A stretch of DNA of 64,000 bases from Colletotrichum lupini (GCF_023278565.1 NC_064675.1:4092001-4156000), one strand, 5' to 3'; positions 36,421 to 50,085 are shown, counted from the first letter of the stretch. Notes: generated by a model from the sequence alone, not told the origin. Made by a program: numbers and translations.

Positions 36421-39400
36421 CATAGGAAAGGAATACGGATACTCAGTACTTCATCATTCTAGGTACGTATGTCTCCGCCATGCCGCCCCTGTCCCTGTAC
36501 GCCCGTTGAGTGAGATGTTTCCCCATGGTCTTCGCCGGGGCCGCTGTAGCACAGAAATTGCCGTGTAGTAGTTGGCGGGGTGCAGGTAATTAGATCAACG
36601 ACAAAAGTGCCCGTCTCCGCCTCTTTGTCTGGTTCCAGGATTGAGGCCTGCGGCCTGGGTTGCGGGCTTGCCCTGGTTCCTTGTGTAGTGTCCAGTCTCC
36701 AGTCTCCAGAGTCCAAGGGATCCGTAGATCAGATCAGAGAAATTCCCATGCTCTTCCCACCCGCCGCAAAATAGACTAAAATGTCTATTTTTTGCTCCTA
36801 TTCCAATTTGCGGCTTGCCTGCAACTTGCTTGGCTTCTCTCCCTCCCCCCTTAATGGTATAGCGTCTTTCGTTTTTCATCACAGCAGAGTTGAAACGTTT
36901 GGTCCCCGGTGCCCTAGACCCTGTCCGATGAATTGGTTTTGATCCCATCTCGCCATCATCGCCTCCTCCCCTTAGTCCATCTATTGACTCTCGAGTCTTG
37001 ACACTGGTATGTACCTCTCTTGCTAGTAAGAGTCAGAATGTTTGTCTCCATACTTTGGTCCCCCTGGCTCAATCTCGTTGGTTCACGTAATATCTGTCCG
37101 GGCAGACAGGTAAAGGTCCCCCGAGCCCCCCAGAAAGAAACTCGGCCCATCCGGTATGAGTGGGCTGGGTAGAGGCACCAGGTCACATTGCTCAACTTTC
37201 AGGAAGTCCTTGGCCGGCTAGGGAGCAGTCGGGTAGCGTGAGGTGGTTACAGTGATGCGCCCCCATCACGTACGTTGTCCCACTGCAACCAGATGACACT
37301 TCTTAGCATACATAACCGCGCGCCGGATAATAGCATTGCTAGCCAAGGGAACCAAAAGGGACGACACTTATAACTCTAGAAGTTCAGACACGCCAAATGG
37401 CAAAGACCAACAGCAAGGGGGTGGTGGATGGTGCCGGTGCATGCGGCCGTGACAAGTCCGCATCCCGGCGCCGGACCCCCTTCTCTGTCCTCTCTTCTCC
37501 TCCATCTCGGCCGTTCATCTGCTTGCAGTTGCACATCCCTCCTCTTCCTGGCGACTGTACGGAGTACTGTGGCATGGTAGAAGGCTGGGATTCCGGGAGG
37601 CAACTCAACCTAACTTTGCCCACCATCTTTTCTTCAGCATCTATACTTCGTACCCAACCGAGTTATCCCATCTTTGAACCAATCAAGCCCATGTCGTGGT
37701 TCCGGCAAAAGAGTTGATCGCTGCTCCACCATCTCCCCGAGCAGAAATATCCGCCAAAACGTTTGGACGGGGACTCCATACCATAGCCCCAAGCTAAGGA
37801 AAGGAAACGAGCCCGAAGGCGGCAACGATCTGGTGCTTCGCACGCAGAGCGACGTCAGCGACACATGTGGCTCACGAGGCTTGTGGGTGACATGATCAAA
37901 AGAGTGGGAGGTAATAACTCCGTAGGCTGGATGTGGAACAAAAAGAAAAAGATGGAATAAGAGAAATTAGGCGGGCCATGTTATGTCAGTGCTGTGGCCC
38001 TGTCACTGCCAATAAGGACCCTCCATGCATATTGACCCTTTCCTCTTCTCTCCCTTCCCTTACTAGGCTCTATGGATGGCAGAAGAAAGGAATTAAGAAG
38101 CATGTGAGCTAGTGAATAGGTGGACTGCCCGGCGAGGGCGTAGGTATATGGTGAGCAGGGGAGTAGATGGAGAGAAGATGGAGTTATCCTCCACATGGAC
38201 AGTCGGCCAGTGACAAGAGAGAAAGAGAGAGATGCCCTACACAGATACGCTTCCATAGGATACACAGAGACTGATAATGAGTACTGACTGCCTGCGTACT
38301 TTGTGCTCCAAATGTACTCTCTGTATGGTGCATCTATACGGGGTAGGTACACTAGCTGACTGGGTAGGCAGCTGGTAGGTATTCGTAACGAGAGAGAACG
38401 AGAGAGAGAAAAAGAGAGCGAGAGAAGGGGGTGGGAGTGTGTCCGATGAAGGCAAAGATGTACGGAGTACACTACGCCCATACGACGCCCACGCACGTTC
38501 AAGGTCCCGCCCAGGCACCACTTTGCTCCCCACGCAGCACACCAACCCCCATCCATTCACACCACTATCCGAAAAAGAAAAGGGAAACCAGTGTTTGGCA
38601 CCAGAAGAGCTGCGATCTCACAATCTGGAGTTCGCACTAGCGGCCCAACTTGACAAGGACCCCGACTGTGCCAAGCTTCCAAAGCGGGTTTGTACGTTGT
38701 AGTATATCCGCACTACACCGCATCCAAACGCTCCCTCTGACCTTATCACCTTGGGTTCTGGAGTCTTGGGTCCTGAATCGGGGACTTGAGGACCATGGGA
38801 CTTGGACTCGTTTGCTATGCATGTCTCATCCACATTCATTTGGGAGGGAATGGATAATGGTGAGACCTCATCGTGCCTGTGTGCCTGTGCCTGTATGCTT
38901 GTAGGTATGCCTGTGTACCGACCGGCATTGCAATACCGCGCGCGTGCCACGCTTGGGTTAGAGTCTTGGCAGCAAATTCTGATCAACTTCAACACCAACT
39001 TCGCTTTCCATCTTTGCCTTCATCTCGACGTGCCAAGCCAGCAAAGCAGACCATCACGGCACGCAAAAGTCGTTGCCAAGACGTCGGTTCTCCCAATGCT
39101 TTCTCCTGCTTGACATAATTTCGAGGGGGTCGGGGTACAAATTCTGCAGATGACGCGAAACGTAGACGAGACAAAAACAAATAACAAAAAGAATCACCAA
39201 TCATCATCATCGCTGGCTAGCATTCTGGATAACTCGCCGTGCTATCTACGGATAATGATAATAGCCACATAGCCATGCCCCGTAGACTAGTATCCATCCA
39301 TATGCCTCGATGCGGCTACTGGTACGGACGGTAAATCCAACTCCATGCCCTCAGTCGCCGCCCACTTCACGCATCACGAACGATCAAACACCGCCGGCCT

Positions 39401-40535
39401 TTTGGGTGCCACTTTCTCTTTCGCTTTCTTCACCATGATCATATCTCTTTCTCTCTAGCCCCGTTCCATTTACCAGTGCCCATCAAAGCCAAGCATCACC
39501 CAATCGCCGACAAACGTTACCTCCGCTACAACCAGTATTTCGTACTTGGTTGTTCGTACGGATACACATAGTTTGCAACACACCTCACCGTTGCGTTCGA
39601 TAGATTCACCCCTGATCAACCGGCCACTTTCCCATCGATCCCGCCCCTTACACACATCGACTGCTTCTTGTTTCCATAGACCTGACCCCTGACTGACAAC
39701 AAGCCCCTCCCATATCCTCTGGGGGCCCTCTGGACATCTCCATCATCGATTTGTATTTAATTATATTGCTGAACTGCAACATTGACAAGGTCTGCCTTCT
39801 ATACCCAGCCCACCGGGTTTGTCCGGCATGTGGGCCAACCTGTCCTTCGGTATCGTGGAACACTCCAATGTGCGTCTAGTAGTCCGTCAACTGCGCATCG
39901 TGCAGCAGTCTCTTCACCGCATTCGGATTCCATATACACATGATGAAATGGACACTAACGTAAGTATCCGTAGCTTCTCGACCTTCTCGCTCACTATCTG
40001 CAACCCGACAACGGCCGCCACTAGGCGCCTTGGAGAAGGAAATGTACGAAGAAGGCATTGCCACAACTTCCTGACCATGAACCCCTTGCCCATCCAATTG
40101 CAGGATTCTTTGGGAGCGCGATGACTCGGAAAAAGGTACCATAGCCATCCATTCGCTACCTCAGAGTAGACTAGTCTTCCATATGTACACTGTTGCGGAA
40201 CGCTAGACAGAACAAGTTGGCCAGCAAGCTAGGTACGGCAGGATTGGTACCGCCATCGGAGGGCTAATTAGCCCGGCCGACCCGGGGCTTGCTCCAGGTT
40301 GAGACGACGCCATGCCATCCGTGAAGATCCACGTCCGTGCTCTGCAGTCTGCACACGCTTGGCTCCATGCTGTCTCTCTCTCTCTCTTTCTCTTTCTCTC
40401 TCCCTCCCGGTCTCCCTCTCCCTCGCTCTCCATGCTGCATGCTTACTGGTGCTGCTGGACTTACTAGCTGCCACTGGTCATCCTTCAAAAAGGTGTCTCA
40501 GCTGAATCACGCCCCCACCCCTGCTTGCTCTCTTC

Positions 40536-43257
40536 TCAGTCGGCCTTCATAAAAAACCATGGCCGGCTGGCTGCCGATTCATCTGACGTGTAGCGCCTCG
40601 CCGGCACCCTCATTGGAATAGGCATCGTCGCTCCAAACACTCCATCGAGGCCCACCGATCCGTCCTGATCGAGCTGCTGATGCCGCCGCTTCCCCATGCT
40701 CTCTGCCGCTGCCGCCGTCGTTCCCTCCTTGCCCTTCAATGTCTCCTCGCTCTCGGCATGCCCCTCCAGCGTCACAGTCTGCGCCTTTGCCTGCGAACGC
40801 GACTGAGCCTGTGCGTCTTGGTCCCCAGTACTTGCCGAGCTGTCCTTGACTGCGACTAACACGCCGCACTCCCAGTTGCGACAAGTGAGCTTGGCCGTTC
40901 CCGACTCCCGGTCCTTCACTAATCGGCCCCTAAAAGTTCAATCTAGGTCAGCCTTATGATCGACCCACGTCGTTTCTTCACGCTGCCCTCAGACAGTAGG
41001 CTTTGCCCCTTCTGTGATGTGTCTTCCTCACTGAGACGAGACAGTACACTACACTAGACTGCCCCTTCACTCTTCGTCACGCAGCCCTTACCACTAAGGG
41101 TAGCCTGCAGGCCAATCGCGAGGGTTCCTGTTTGACTTACCATGCGCTCTCCGACAAGTTTGCACTCCCCACGTATGCCCAGACTGCGCCGTCGTGCGCC
41201 CGCTCACGGACGAATATGGCTTTGCTATGTAGTAACAGGCCACCTCTGGCGCTTTGGCAATCTCGCATCAATTCTCGCGGAAACGTTGAAGAATTCCACC
41301 ATTTCTCTTGCATGCAAATGGTGCCGGCAGACTAGATCACGTAAAATGAGCATACGGGGAAAATACATGGGGACTTGGGCAGCAGGATCGACCGGTAACG
41401 CGGCGATCCCGGCCGGCACACAACTTACAGATCTACCGCCCCGGCTACTAGAAACGGTCTTTTCGGTAGGGAAATAGATGCGGAAATGATGCTGCAATTG
41501 GAGCGGCTCCTTGTCAATGTCGACCGGTCTGGAACCACCCAAGCCTGTTTTTGCAGCCTTGCTCTTGGTCATTTTGGACTGCCTGGCTTCGTATTCTTTC
41601 ATGCCTGAGTCGCCTGCAAGGAGTGCCAGCAATGGAGCGTTAGTATGCTGATCTTTTCACCCTGACAAACCTCAGCAGGCTTGATTGCAACCACACGCAC
41701 CTTGACAGGCATAGTATATCATCGTTAAGAACCCATGGTTTAGCGATCCCAGTGAAGATGCCTGGGATGACAAATTTGTTAGCAACACCCCTGGTCACCG
41801 CTCGCCAAGAGCTGGGCAACTTGCTCAGCCAAAAGACCGCGCAGACCACCTACGTACCACATAGTCAATGTCAACGGCATTCTCGGTTGCCAAACCCAAG
41901 CTTCGGATAATGCTCCCTAAGCCGCAGTAGCCTAATCGAAAGTCTAAGTCAGCACAATTTTGACTTGCCACGAACATGAAGTCATCGCGTCCCGAGCAGA
42001 AGGGGTAGACTGGCCTGTGTGTTGCCAAGCTTCCTTCGTATGGCTGCCAGAGCTATGGGTCGATGTCAGCCTTCAGTCAGGATGTCATCTTATATCGGGC
42101 TGCCCTGTTGGCTATTGCTACTGACATGGAATGGACGAAACCATAACGGCTTGTCTCGGAGAAGTCGTAGTTGTCCAGGCTCTTCACCAATTTGTCGTCA
42201 AGGCCAAGCGCTCTTAGGAAGCGTCGGAGCTCGGTGCCGAATGATGTCTCGATAGGTGGCCCATTGAGCCGGGGCAGGTCGATCAGAAAGATCATCTAGG
42301 TAGAGTCAGCCAGACCATCAAGAATAAGTCAAGTTGGGAGCTCAAACGTTTTCCAGCTGACCCGTCTCTCCCCAGTCGTAAGGAACCAGATTGCCGGAAG
42401 GAATTACAATACGGAGGCAACTGCGTGTCGGTGTTAGATGGCTACTGGTAGCTTAAACAGTTGAGATCCAACTTACCCTTCATACTTCAAGATCTGCAAC
42501 TTGGAATGCATGTACCCGCCATGCATTGGCGGAAAGCAAAATTTGATGAGACTACCGGCCGGAATGTTTGAGCGGATGTTGGCTTTCTAGAATATGAAGC
42601 GCAAGCTCAGCACTCGACCAAGAAATGTAAGACAGTCTTCCAACATACCTCGGCATCGTTATTTGCGTAGGCGACTAGAAGCATCTTGGTGTTTCGGACA
42701 TTGACCTTCGAGAGAAGCCATTCCTCGTCCCATTGGAAGGATGAGAGCACGGCCAGCTGTAGTTTGTCCTTCTGAAGGACTTCCTCAATCTTGATATCTT
42801 CCCCGTTTCTGGGGCAGCCGAAGGCCCAAGTGCGCTTGAACGCTCCTTTCGAAAATGGTAATTCCAAAGGATTTGCGGCTGGTGTTGCAGATATTGCTGG
42901 TGTCGCTGCCTTGGACTTTGCGGTACCAGTAACCTTATGGCTCTCAGAGACTCCAGGGCGTAGCAACTTTAAGCTCTGTGAGGATTGGGTATCAATACCA
43001 GCCTCTGCAGCTGAACGCTTCTTCAGTCTTGCTATACGTTCCTCTTCCATTTTCTTGCGGTCGAGGGCCAACAGCCCCAACGGGCCTGTGTTAGTGGCTG
43101 ACGATGTCGGAAGCTTCGTTGCAGATGACGCAGCCTTGGTTCTGTCGTCGTTGTCGAATTCCTCTTGCTGTAAAGAGAGTGCAATGGCTAATGCGAAATC
43201 TGGATCGTCATCTGCGCTTGGCGACTGGGGTTGCGCCCGATTATTGTGCGAACTCAT
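40536..43257 (-). CDS. TDP1: Tyrosyl-DNA phosphodiesterase 1
   Basis: Repair enzyme of the phospholipase-D superfamily that cleaves 3'-phosphotyrosyl bonds left by stalled topoisomerase I. Ten minus-strand exons: 43257-42649, 42586-42477, 42420-42348, 42295-42126, 42052-42015, 41931-41858, 41761-41701, 41613-41429, 41331-41141 and 40929-40536, giving 634 aa in one continuous frame. First HKD motif: MHSKLQILKYEGCLRIVIPS (H230, K232) leading to GNL. Second: LLHSKAIFV (H475, K477) leading to GSANLSESAWGRL (N498). Both are complete, so it should be active. A ubiquitin-interacting-type motif, DPDFALAIALSLQQE, lies at about 18-32. The C-terminus ends SRPWFFMKAD, with the family PWF block preceded by a low-complexity acidic/Gln insert. 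The intron between exons 5 and 6 (42014-41932) fits the frame only with a GC donor (ACAG|GCCAGT). The other introns are GT-AG. Confidence 0.93.
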
Positions 43258-44546
43258 AATTGCTCGCGAGGTTTTGCTGCCTTTGGCTGTACTTGCTGGC
43301 TTGAAAAGACAGCTGTAATTCCCAGCGAGCTTTTTCGATCTTCCTGGAGTTGAATTTTTGCAAACAATTTAGTGCAGTGAAGCGTCGGCACTAGGACCAC
43401 TTCGTCGTGATGATGGTGAACATTGGACGACGTCAATTACACGGCCGACGTGTAACCAAGACCCATCTTTCCGTTCGTCAACTCGCGAAGTCACGTGCTC
43501 TCGTGTCTGATCTTTCCTTTTGGTGCATGTGCATTTTTCTACATATCCAGGCTTGAATGGCACTTATGCTATCAGCTTTACAGCGATATCGAAATTGGGT
43601 CGGTTTGTTACATCCAGTCCCATGGGTGTGTTGACAAGTTGATTCCTAAAACAACGGCGAAGGTCGATATATTGATTGAAGATGTCATCTGTCTCAAGTA
43701 TCTCTTTTGGAGGGGCTATTGCTATCAACCTCGAAAGCATGACCGATGTAGGCATCAGATTCGCGTCGGACAATGCATCGCACTTCAACCATGATGTTTT
43801 CTAATTTTCAAAATCTCACGTAAACTTTCGAATATTCTGCTGGTGTACAGAACATTTTCGTTTCTTTTTCGTTTGTATGATCTACCACGTTTTGTCCACT
43901 ATCTGTAAAAACCCTTCGGCTTTGTCGTGCTGTTGTGGTTTATCGACACCAACTATGTGCTACATCCGGGCTGGCAGTAGTCGCAGAGGCGATTGATACG
44001 AATCAAATGCTACCATGTCTGATAACCCATGCAACCCCGAATACCGCAAGAAAGTGACCAGGAAGTTCCATCTACATCTTTCGGTGGCTCTTCTTGCCCA
44101 AGTGTTGCTACTTTGGATTGAGAACCGAATGACTTGGTTGAAGACAGCGTTGGGGCAAGCGATGTTTGGAATTCCGGCTGAGTATAAGAAGTTGTTTTGA
44201 ACACTTTAGATAAAGGGAGTCTCATTGTTCCACGAAAGCTGAATGGTTGTGAAAATGCCCCTGGTCGAGAATATCGTCTATTATGGGTTGCTGATACTCA
44301 AACCCAATGACCAAGGTACAGGATCTTCCAGCTTGGGATCAATACTTCTTATGCCCTGATCTCGTGGATGTTTGATTCGGTAACTCGTTATCTTGAGCAT
44401 GCTGACGTCTATCATTCCGACGGAAGCCCAGAACAAGCGGATTGAACAACACTGATGGAAACGTTCGTGGGCCCAGTATCTCGCAAGCCACAGTGGCGGA
44501 ATGGACGAGATAGACGGCACTTCAGCTCCTAGTCAGACTATATCTT

Positions 44547-44789
44547 ATGCCTCTCAAAGTAAGGTGTAAACTTCTCTCGCTAGTTCACTTCTGTCAGCAT
44601 CGTGTCAGGCTAGACGGAGCCATCATGCTGATCCCTATACATTTATTGCGGTCTGATGCTGCAACCAACAGAACCCTCGGGGATCCTTTTCGGGCGTTAT
44701 CATACTCTTACTCAGACCCCGGGATACAAAACCTACATATTGGAGATGAGGACAAAGTTCTTTCCGCTGTCTCGGCGCCGAATGAGTAG
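44547..44789 (+). pseudogene. Possible fragment of a HET-domain-like gene (very weak)
   Basis: An 80-codon frame contains DPFRALSYSYSDPGIQNLHI followed by GDEDKVLSAVSAPNE. The run RALSYSYSDP resembles the start of HET (heterokaryon incompatibility) domains, usually ALSYxWGDP, but the conserved Trp-Gly is replaced and nothing downstream continues the domain. The same frame upstream (44215-44546) is interrupted by several stops. If real, it is a decayed fragment; chance similarity is at least as likely. Confidence 0.15.
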
Positions 44790-46090
44790 GCTTGTCTTAA
44801 CAAGTATGTCATGACGCCAACTTACGTGCATTCGTGAAAACCACGTAGCGGTTGATTCATCCAGCATAATACGAGTGTCTGTATTTGTATTACAATGAAG
44901 ATGTAGCCTTTGGGCAATAGTTCTGTAATAGCATCAATATTTTACAATTAGCGGTCAGGGGACGTCTTTCAGGCTATCTCCCATGTTGAACCTGAATGCG
45001 AAACTTACCAAAGAGATTTCAATAAGACAATCCCTTTAAAACTCACAGACAGACTGATGCTACTGGAGCGTCGCCCTTTTCGTCGCCGGCTTCTCTAATG
45101 CACCGCCACCGCCGGAAGACGTAAGGACAAGGAGTTATGTATAAACATGTATTTGACGAACGTTTCTTTCAGGACGGAGAACTGGCACCGTAGGCAATCA
45201 AGGCGATCGCCTAGAATATACACATAACTAGAGCTTGGCAGCGTGAGCCGGGTTTTGACAGGAGCGTACCACTGCCCCCTTGATACGTTATGCCAGGGAT
45301 GATGTTCCCCTAGTGAGAGATCATAGAGGTGGTCCATTGTGCTGCGGCTCCTGGTTGATGGATGAGCTTAGAGCGACACGAGAATCAGTGACTTAGCCAG
45401 GAAGTTAATTGCTGGGGCGGCCGTAGTCTCACCCTCAGGGGCTTCTAAAAGCTTCCCGCTGCTCATCCGAGTTTCTAGTTTGAAAGTCTAAGGTTGTGCT
45501 ACGTCTATATACCGTCATCCGACTTGGTCTAAAGATAAATGCTGATATCCGACATTAACTTGCTCAGTAAGTTGAAGAAGCAGAGAGGCTTCGTCACAAG
45601 AAAGGGGCCGGTGACGTTGAATATTGGAAAAGGGAGGCTAGGGAATATTGCATCACAGGTGCTGGTTGGAAAGTCCACAGTGAACTGTTACATAACAGAC
45701 ACCCCAGATTGGCCATGTATAGGTAGGGACATGTTCAAGGGCTGCGCGGTAGTCTGCTCAAGTAGCATAACCACGGCACTTCACCAAGGACAGAAACATC
45801 GCTAGTACATTGTTTACAGAGAGCTCCCTCTCAAACTATTTTGATACTGTCCTGTTTGGTCGGCCGTCCAAGTATGCCAAAAGTGTAAAGGATTAGATCA
45901 GAGCCGGACCACCAACGCCACCAAGTATATATCTTGATAGTCGTCTAATTCGAATGGATACAAACATGATCGAACATGAAAGATGGAAACGGAATATGAA
46001 TTGGTCCTAACTGAAAAGAGAACATCAACATCGCTTTCGGGTATCAAGTAGAATCTCAGGTAGGCACGTAAAGCAACTGCGAGCTCCTGC

Positions 46091-46117
46091 CGCTTTCCCG
46101 CTTTCCCGCTTTCCCGC
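46091..46117. repeat. Tandem octamer CGCTTTCC x3
   Basis: Three exact copies followed by CGC, in the 3' flank of the Edc1-like gene. Confidence 0.9.
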
Positions 46118-46320
46118 AACCCCAAGACACCCAGCAAGACAAAGTAACAAGTCATATCAAATAGAAGCAGCGCAGACTCTCATTCCCATGCCAGATGAGT
46201 TCCAGTACTCCTGCGTCTTCCAAAGAGGAACAACGGCACAAAGCGAACCAGCCAAGTGACGCCCCAAGTACCAAGTGGAATGAACCTTCTTGTTGTTTGC
46301 AATCGACAGACAATGGCCGC

Positions 46321-47451
46321 CTAAGAGTACAGAGGACGTTCTCCCGATTGTGTAGATGACATGGGCGACTCGAGTTTCAGAATGCGGCGCAGGTTGTCCT
46401 CCATGGCGCGGAGATCGGCAGATTGGTCGCCCTGAGGGGCCGGGTTATTTCCCATGAAGCCGTTATGGACGTACTGAGCTGGCGGAGCCGAAGCTGGTGG
46501 CTGGGCAGCCGAAGCCAGACCTTTGCCCCCAAAGAGATACTTCTTCAGAGCTTCAGAGCGATCCTCGGCAGGCGAGACCTGCGTAGGTCTCGTGCCATTC
46601 GGAGACTGGTTGGGAGCGGCACGGGCAGCGCGGATGCGCTCTTGGTATGGGGTGGAGAATGCAGGGCCAAGAGGCTTTCCCGAAAAGCCGTCAAGCTCCT
46701 GGGCCGAGATTCCACTAGATGATCTCTGGAGAGGCATACGGTGCCCAGGGTGAGTGTTGTAAGGTTTTGCAACGAAAGGGCCATGGTTGGCATCCCTGGG
46801 CGAAGGGGCAGCGGTTGACTCAGAACCATCTGTTTGAACGGACGAGTTCAACGAACTCGATCGCCGCGCCTGTTCCTTTTCAGCTCTATCGGCTCTGAAA
46901 ATGGCGTCAAGAGGCGACTCGTGAGCCCTAGGTGCGGTCGCAGGATGCTGAGGTGTCGGGCGTTGTCGTTCGGTTGCCGGTGGGGACGGCTGCTGTTGGG
47001 CTTCCGGCCTGGGTCCTGGAGATTCGGGAATGGACTTTGAATAGAAGCTGGGCATAGGTAAGGCTGATGGAGCAGGCGAAGCATGGAAAGTCGCGCCAGC
47101 GAAAGCGGCCGCTGCCGACTTGTTCACCGGGATGCTCTGAGGGGTCGAGCGGCGGTTTTGGCGGGTGACGTCAGGCGAAGCTACGGTATTGGGGTTCCTA
47201 GCCCGAGGTTTGTTTCGCGAGCGCTGTTTGGAGCCAGGCTGGTTGCCGTTGCCGGACTGCGGCTCAGGCGAGCCAGAATATGACTTCTGGGGGGTATGAG
47301 GATGACCGGCTTGATCGAAGGCCAAGGTTGAGACATTGGCGACGTCGGTCTCTGATGCGTACATCTTCTGTCCAGCAGCCTTGCCGCCACCGCCACGATT
47401 TTGTCGGCGACGAGTGGGCGTTGGCTTTGCTTGATTTGTTGTTTCTTGCAT
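46321..47451 (-). CDS. Edc1/PNRC-like mRNA decapping activator (predicted)
   Basis: Single-exon gene for 376 aa, almost wholly low-complexity (Pro, Ser, Gln, Arg, Ala) and probably disordered. The start at 47451 (MQETTNQAKPTPTRRRQNRG) is preferred over the longer open frame because the Arg/Gly-rich beginning is typical of such proteins and the upstream extension has no coding character. The key block is at residues 117-136, FAGATFHASPAPSALPMPSF. It resembles the short motif of yeast Edc1/Edc2 and metazoan PNRC proteins (YAG-x-F ... LPxPSF), which binds the Dcp1 EVH1 domain and activates Dcp2 decapping. Two more ordered-looking blocks follow: ESPLDAIFRADRAEKEQARR and SEALKKYLFGGKGLASA; a C-terminal helix contains DLRAMEDNLRRILKLE. 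Role by inference: cytoplasmic mRNA turnover. Such proteins are commonly left as hypothetical. Confidence 0.75.
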   Translation of the reverse strand: MQETTNQAKPTPTRRRQNRGGGGKAAGQKMYASETDVANVSTLAFDQAGHPHTPQKSYSGSPEPQSGNGNQPGSKQRSRNKPRARNPNTVASPDVTRQNRRSTPQSIPVNKSAAAAFAGATFHASPAPSALPMPSFYSKSIPESPGPRPEAQQQPSPPATERQRPTPQHPATAPRAHESPLDAIFRADRAEKEQARRSSSLNSSVQTDGSESTAAPSPRDANHGPFVAKPYNTHPGHRMPLQRSSSGISAQELDGFSGKPLGPAFSTPYQERIRAARAAPNQSPNGTRPTQVSPAEDRSEALKKYLFGGKGLASAAQPPASAPPAQYVHNGFMGNNPAPQGDQSADLRAMEDNLRRILKLESPMSSTQSGERPLYS

Positions 47452-49565
47452 TCTGAGTCGTAGGAATGGGATAGTAAGTTGTGTCGCAGCGACCGCAGGA
47501 TAGAAACTGGCGGCAGTCAGGGTCGACAAAGGGGAAGAAGTCCTAGACAATGGTCGCTGGAAGGTAAAGAATGCCTTAATTGAGAAGGTAAGGATATGAT
47601 GGTGGCGAAAGGAAGGTATCTGTCGGTCGCGAGGCTTGGATACGCTGGCTGTAGCAAGATTAGATATGGTGGGTTTTCCTTCTTCCGATGGTACTGTTTT
47701 TGCTACGTTCAAGCGCCAGGAGGATGGTCTGTTTGAGGAAGCGGATTGGGAGAGAGTAAAAGCGAAAAGTAGAAGCCAGAGTCTGATGCAGGAAAAGCGC
47801 GTGTATATTCTCTGCTCATGTTGCCGTACAAATGAGTGACGGGCTGAAGAGTCGAGTAAGGTGACGATGGCAAGAATCGGGGGAAGAGCAAAGCCACAGC
47901 ATGCGGCGAAAGAGGGGAGAGGGGCTTAAGTAACCCCGGTGCTAGGAGACCTTGAGCTGAGTGGAGATGTTGGGTGAGTGCGTGTGTGTGCCTTGCCAAA
48001 CCTGCCCAGATTGGGCGTGTTCGCTGAGGAACCTGCCCGACTTTCCCTCCTCCTGTCTGAGGCCCAGAGGTATCTCGCCATACTAGCAAGGCGCGTTGGG
48101 TACCTACCTAAGGTGCCTGTCCTACCTATCCATACGCAAGTAGGTAGCGTAGCGTAGCGCAGCGCGGGCGGTGGCAGGTATGTCATCCCGTCCCCTCGGT
48201 GTCACTGCCAATCCCATCCCATCATGGATCCCATCCAAGTACCTTTCCCATTATCCCTCCTTATCTAGTTGCCCCTTACAGGCTACGCGTGGCTCAGTGA
48301 CCTCCCGTAAGAGAGAGGTGGATCTCCGTGTTGACCCCTTCACGTGCGCTTCCAGCCTTACTCCCCGTCTTCAGCTCCGGACGGCTCGCATTACCTCACC
48401 ATCCTTGCTTCTATCGTCGAAATTGGCAAAAGGTTGCTGATACGAGTCACGGCCCTGGACTTTTGGGAAGAGCTGCGTCACCCCGATTCCGCAAGAAAGC
48501 CCCAAAGTCAGGTAGAAAGCAGAGGAGGGATCCAAGACGTGCTTGATTGGTGTCATGGAGCAACTGCAAGCCACTCAAGTCAGGCCGCTCACGTTGTAAG
48601 GTACCTAGATCCAATGCCTGAGTACGATTGCCCAGTCAGAGGCAAATGCTGCAGTTCCTACTTGGTGTGACTGTCACTGAATCCCCGCCGTCTTCCAAAT
48701 TCGCCTCCCTCACTCCGATTGTGTTAGATGCTCAAAATCGCTGCAGGACTCTCTACTAAAGGGACTCAACCTATTCTACATGCTGCCATGGGAAATGCTT
48801 CCAGAAGTTGTCTCAACCTGAGACTTTGTGCTGGCCCATTGCTGGGCCCAGTGCGCACTTTGGTAACGTGAAGACTGTCTTGAGCCGTAGCAAGCTTAGG
48901 TAATCTGCTCGCTTTCCCACTGTTTGCTATGGGCTTGCTACTCCCAGGCAGTGCGGGCAGGTCTACAGGGCACATTAGGGTCACAGGTACCTAAGCACCG
49001 AAATCCCCCGGCCCTGAGGGGCAGGCAACGACCGCTTTCCCGCACTGTAGGGGAGGTAGGTCATTCTACCTTACGCCTCATGAACCCCGCCAAGGCAGGC
49101 GTGGAATCAGGCGCCTTACGGACCGGGGCCACTCCCGTTGGCAGCCTTTCCTGCCCGCCATTCGCATACATCACCAACCTAACCACAGAAATCCGGCCTG
49201 CAAACGAGACACGACAAAGGCCGTAATAACCCGTCAAAGCTACTTTTCTTCTCTTAAAATATTGAGGAGTTGGTTTGAGTCATCTTTGTAAGAAAATCAC
49301 CCGCAACCCGGAAGGCTCGACATAGGCTAGCCTGCCCGCTCGCAACCCTTTGGACCTCATTGATCGGACTTAGCTGACCTACAACGACACAGAAAAGGTA
49401 CGCTTCTCACGCCTTCTCCGCAAGCCGTCCATACTACCGAACCGCTGCTTCTTCTTCGACATTTAATATATCATCCTGACTTTGACCGGTATCGCTCAGT
49501 TGTGCAGAACTCAAACTTACCGCCTCAACCGTAGCCGGAATCGTAGCTCGATTCGATATTCCACA
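47452..49565. other. Intergenic between Edc1-like gene and RBX1
   Basis: Divergent promoter region of about 2.1 kb. It contains TACC/GGTA-rich motifs (48100-48150), including a GTAGC reiteration at about 48141-48160. No gene is recognised; the short frames lack family resemblance. Confidence 0.5.

Positions 49566-50085
<520 letters not shown>

Larger units (their letters stand above)
43258..46320. other. Gene-poor spacer between TDP1 and the Edc1-like gene
   Basis: About 3 kb, visibly richer in A and T than the flanking genes. Short open frames exist on both strands but none has a convincing start, length or family. One stretch (44547-44789) is weakly reminiscent of a HET domain and is listed separately. 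A tandem octamer sits at 46091-46117. Confidence 0.5.
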
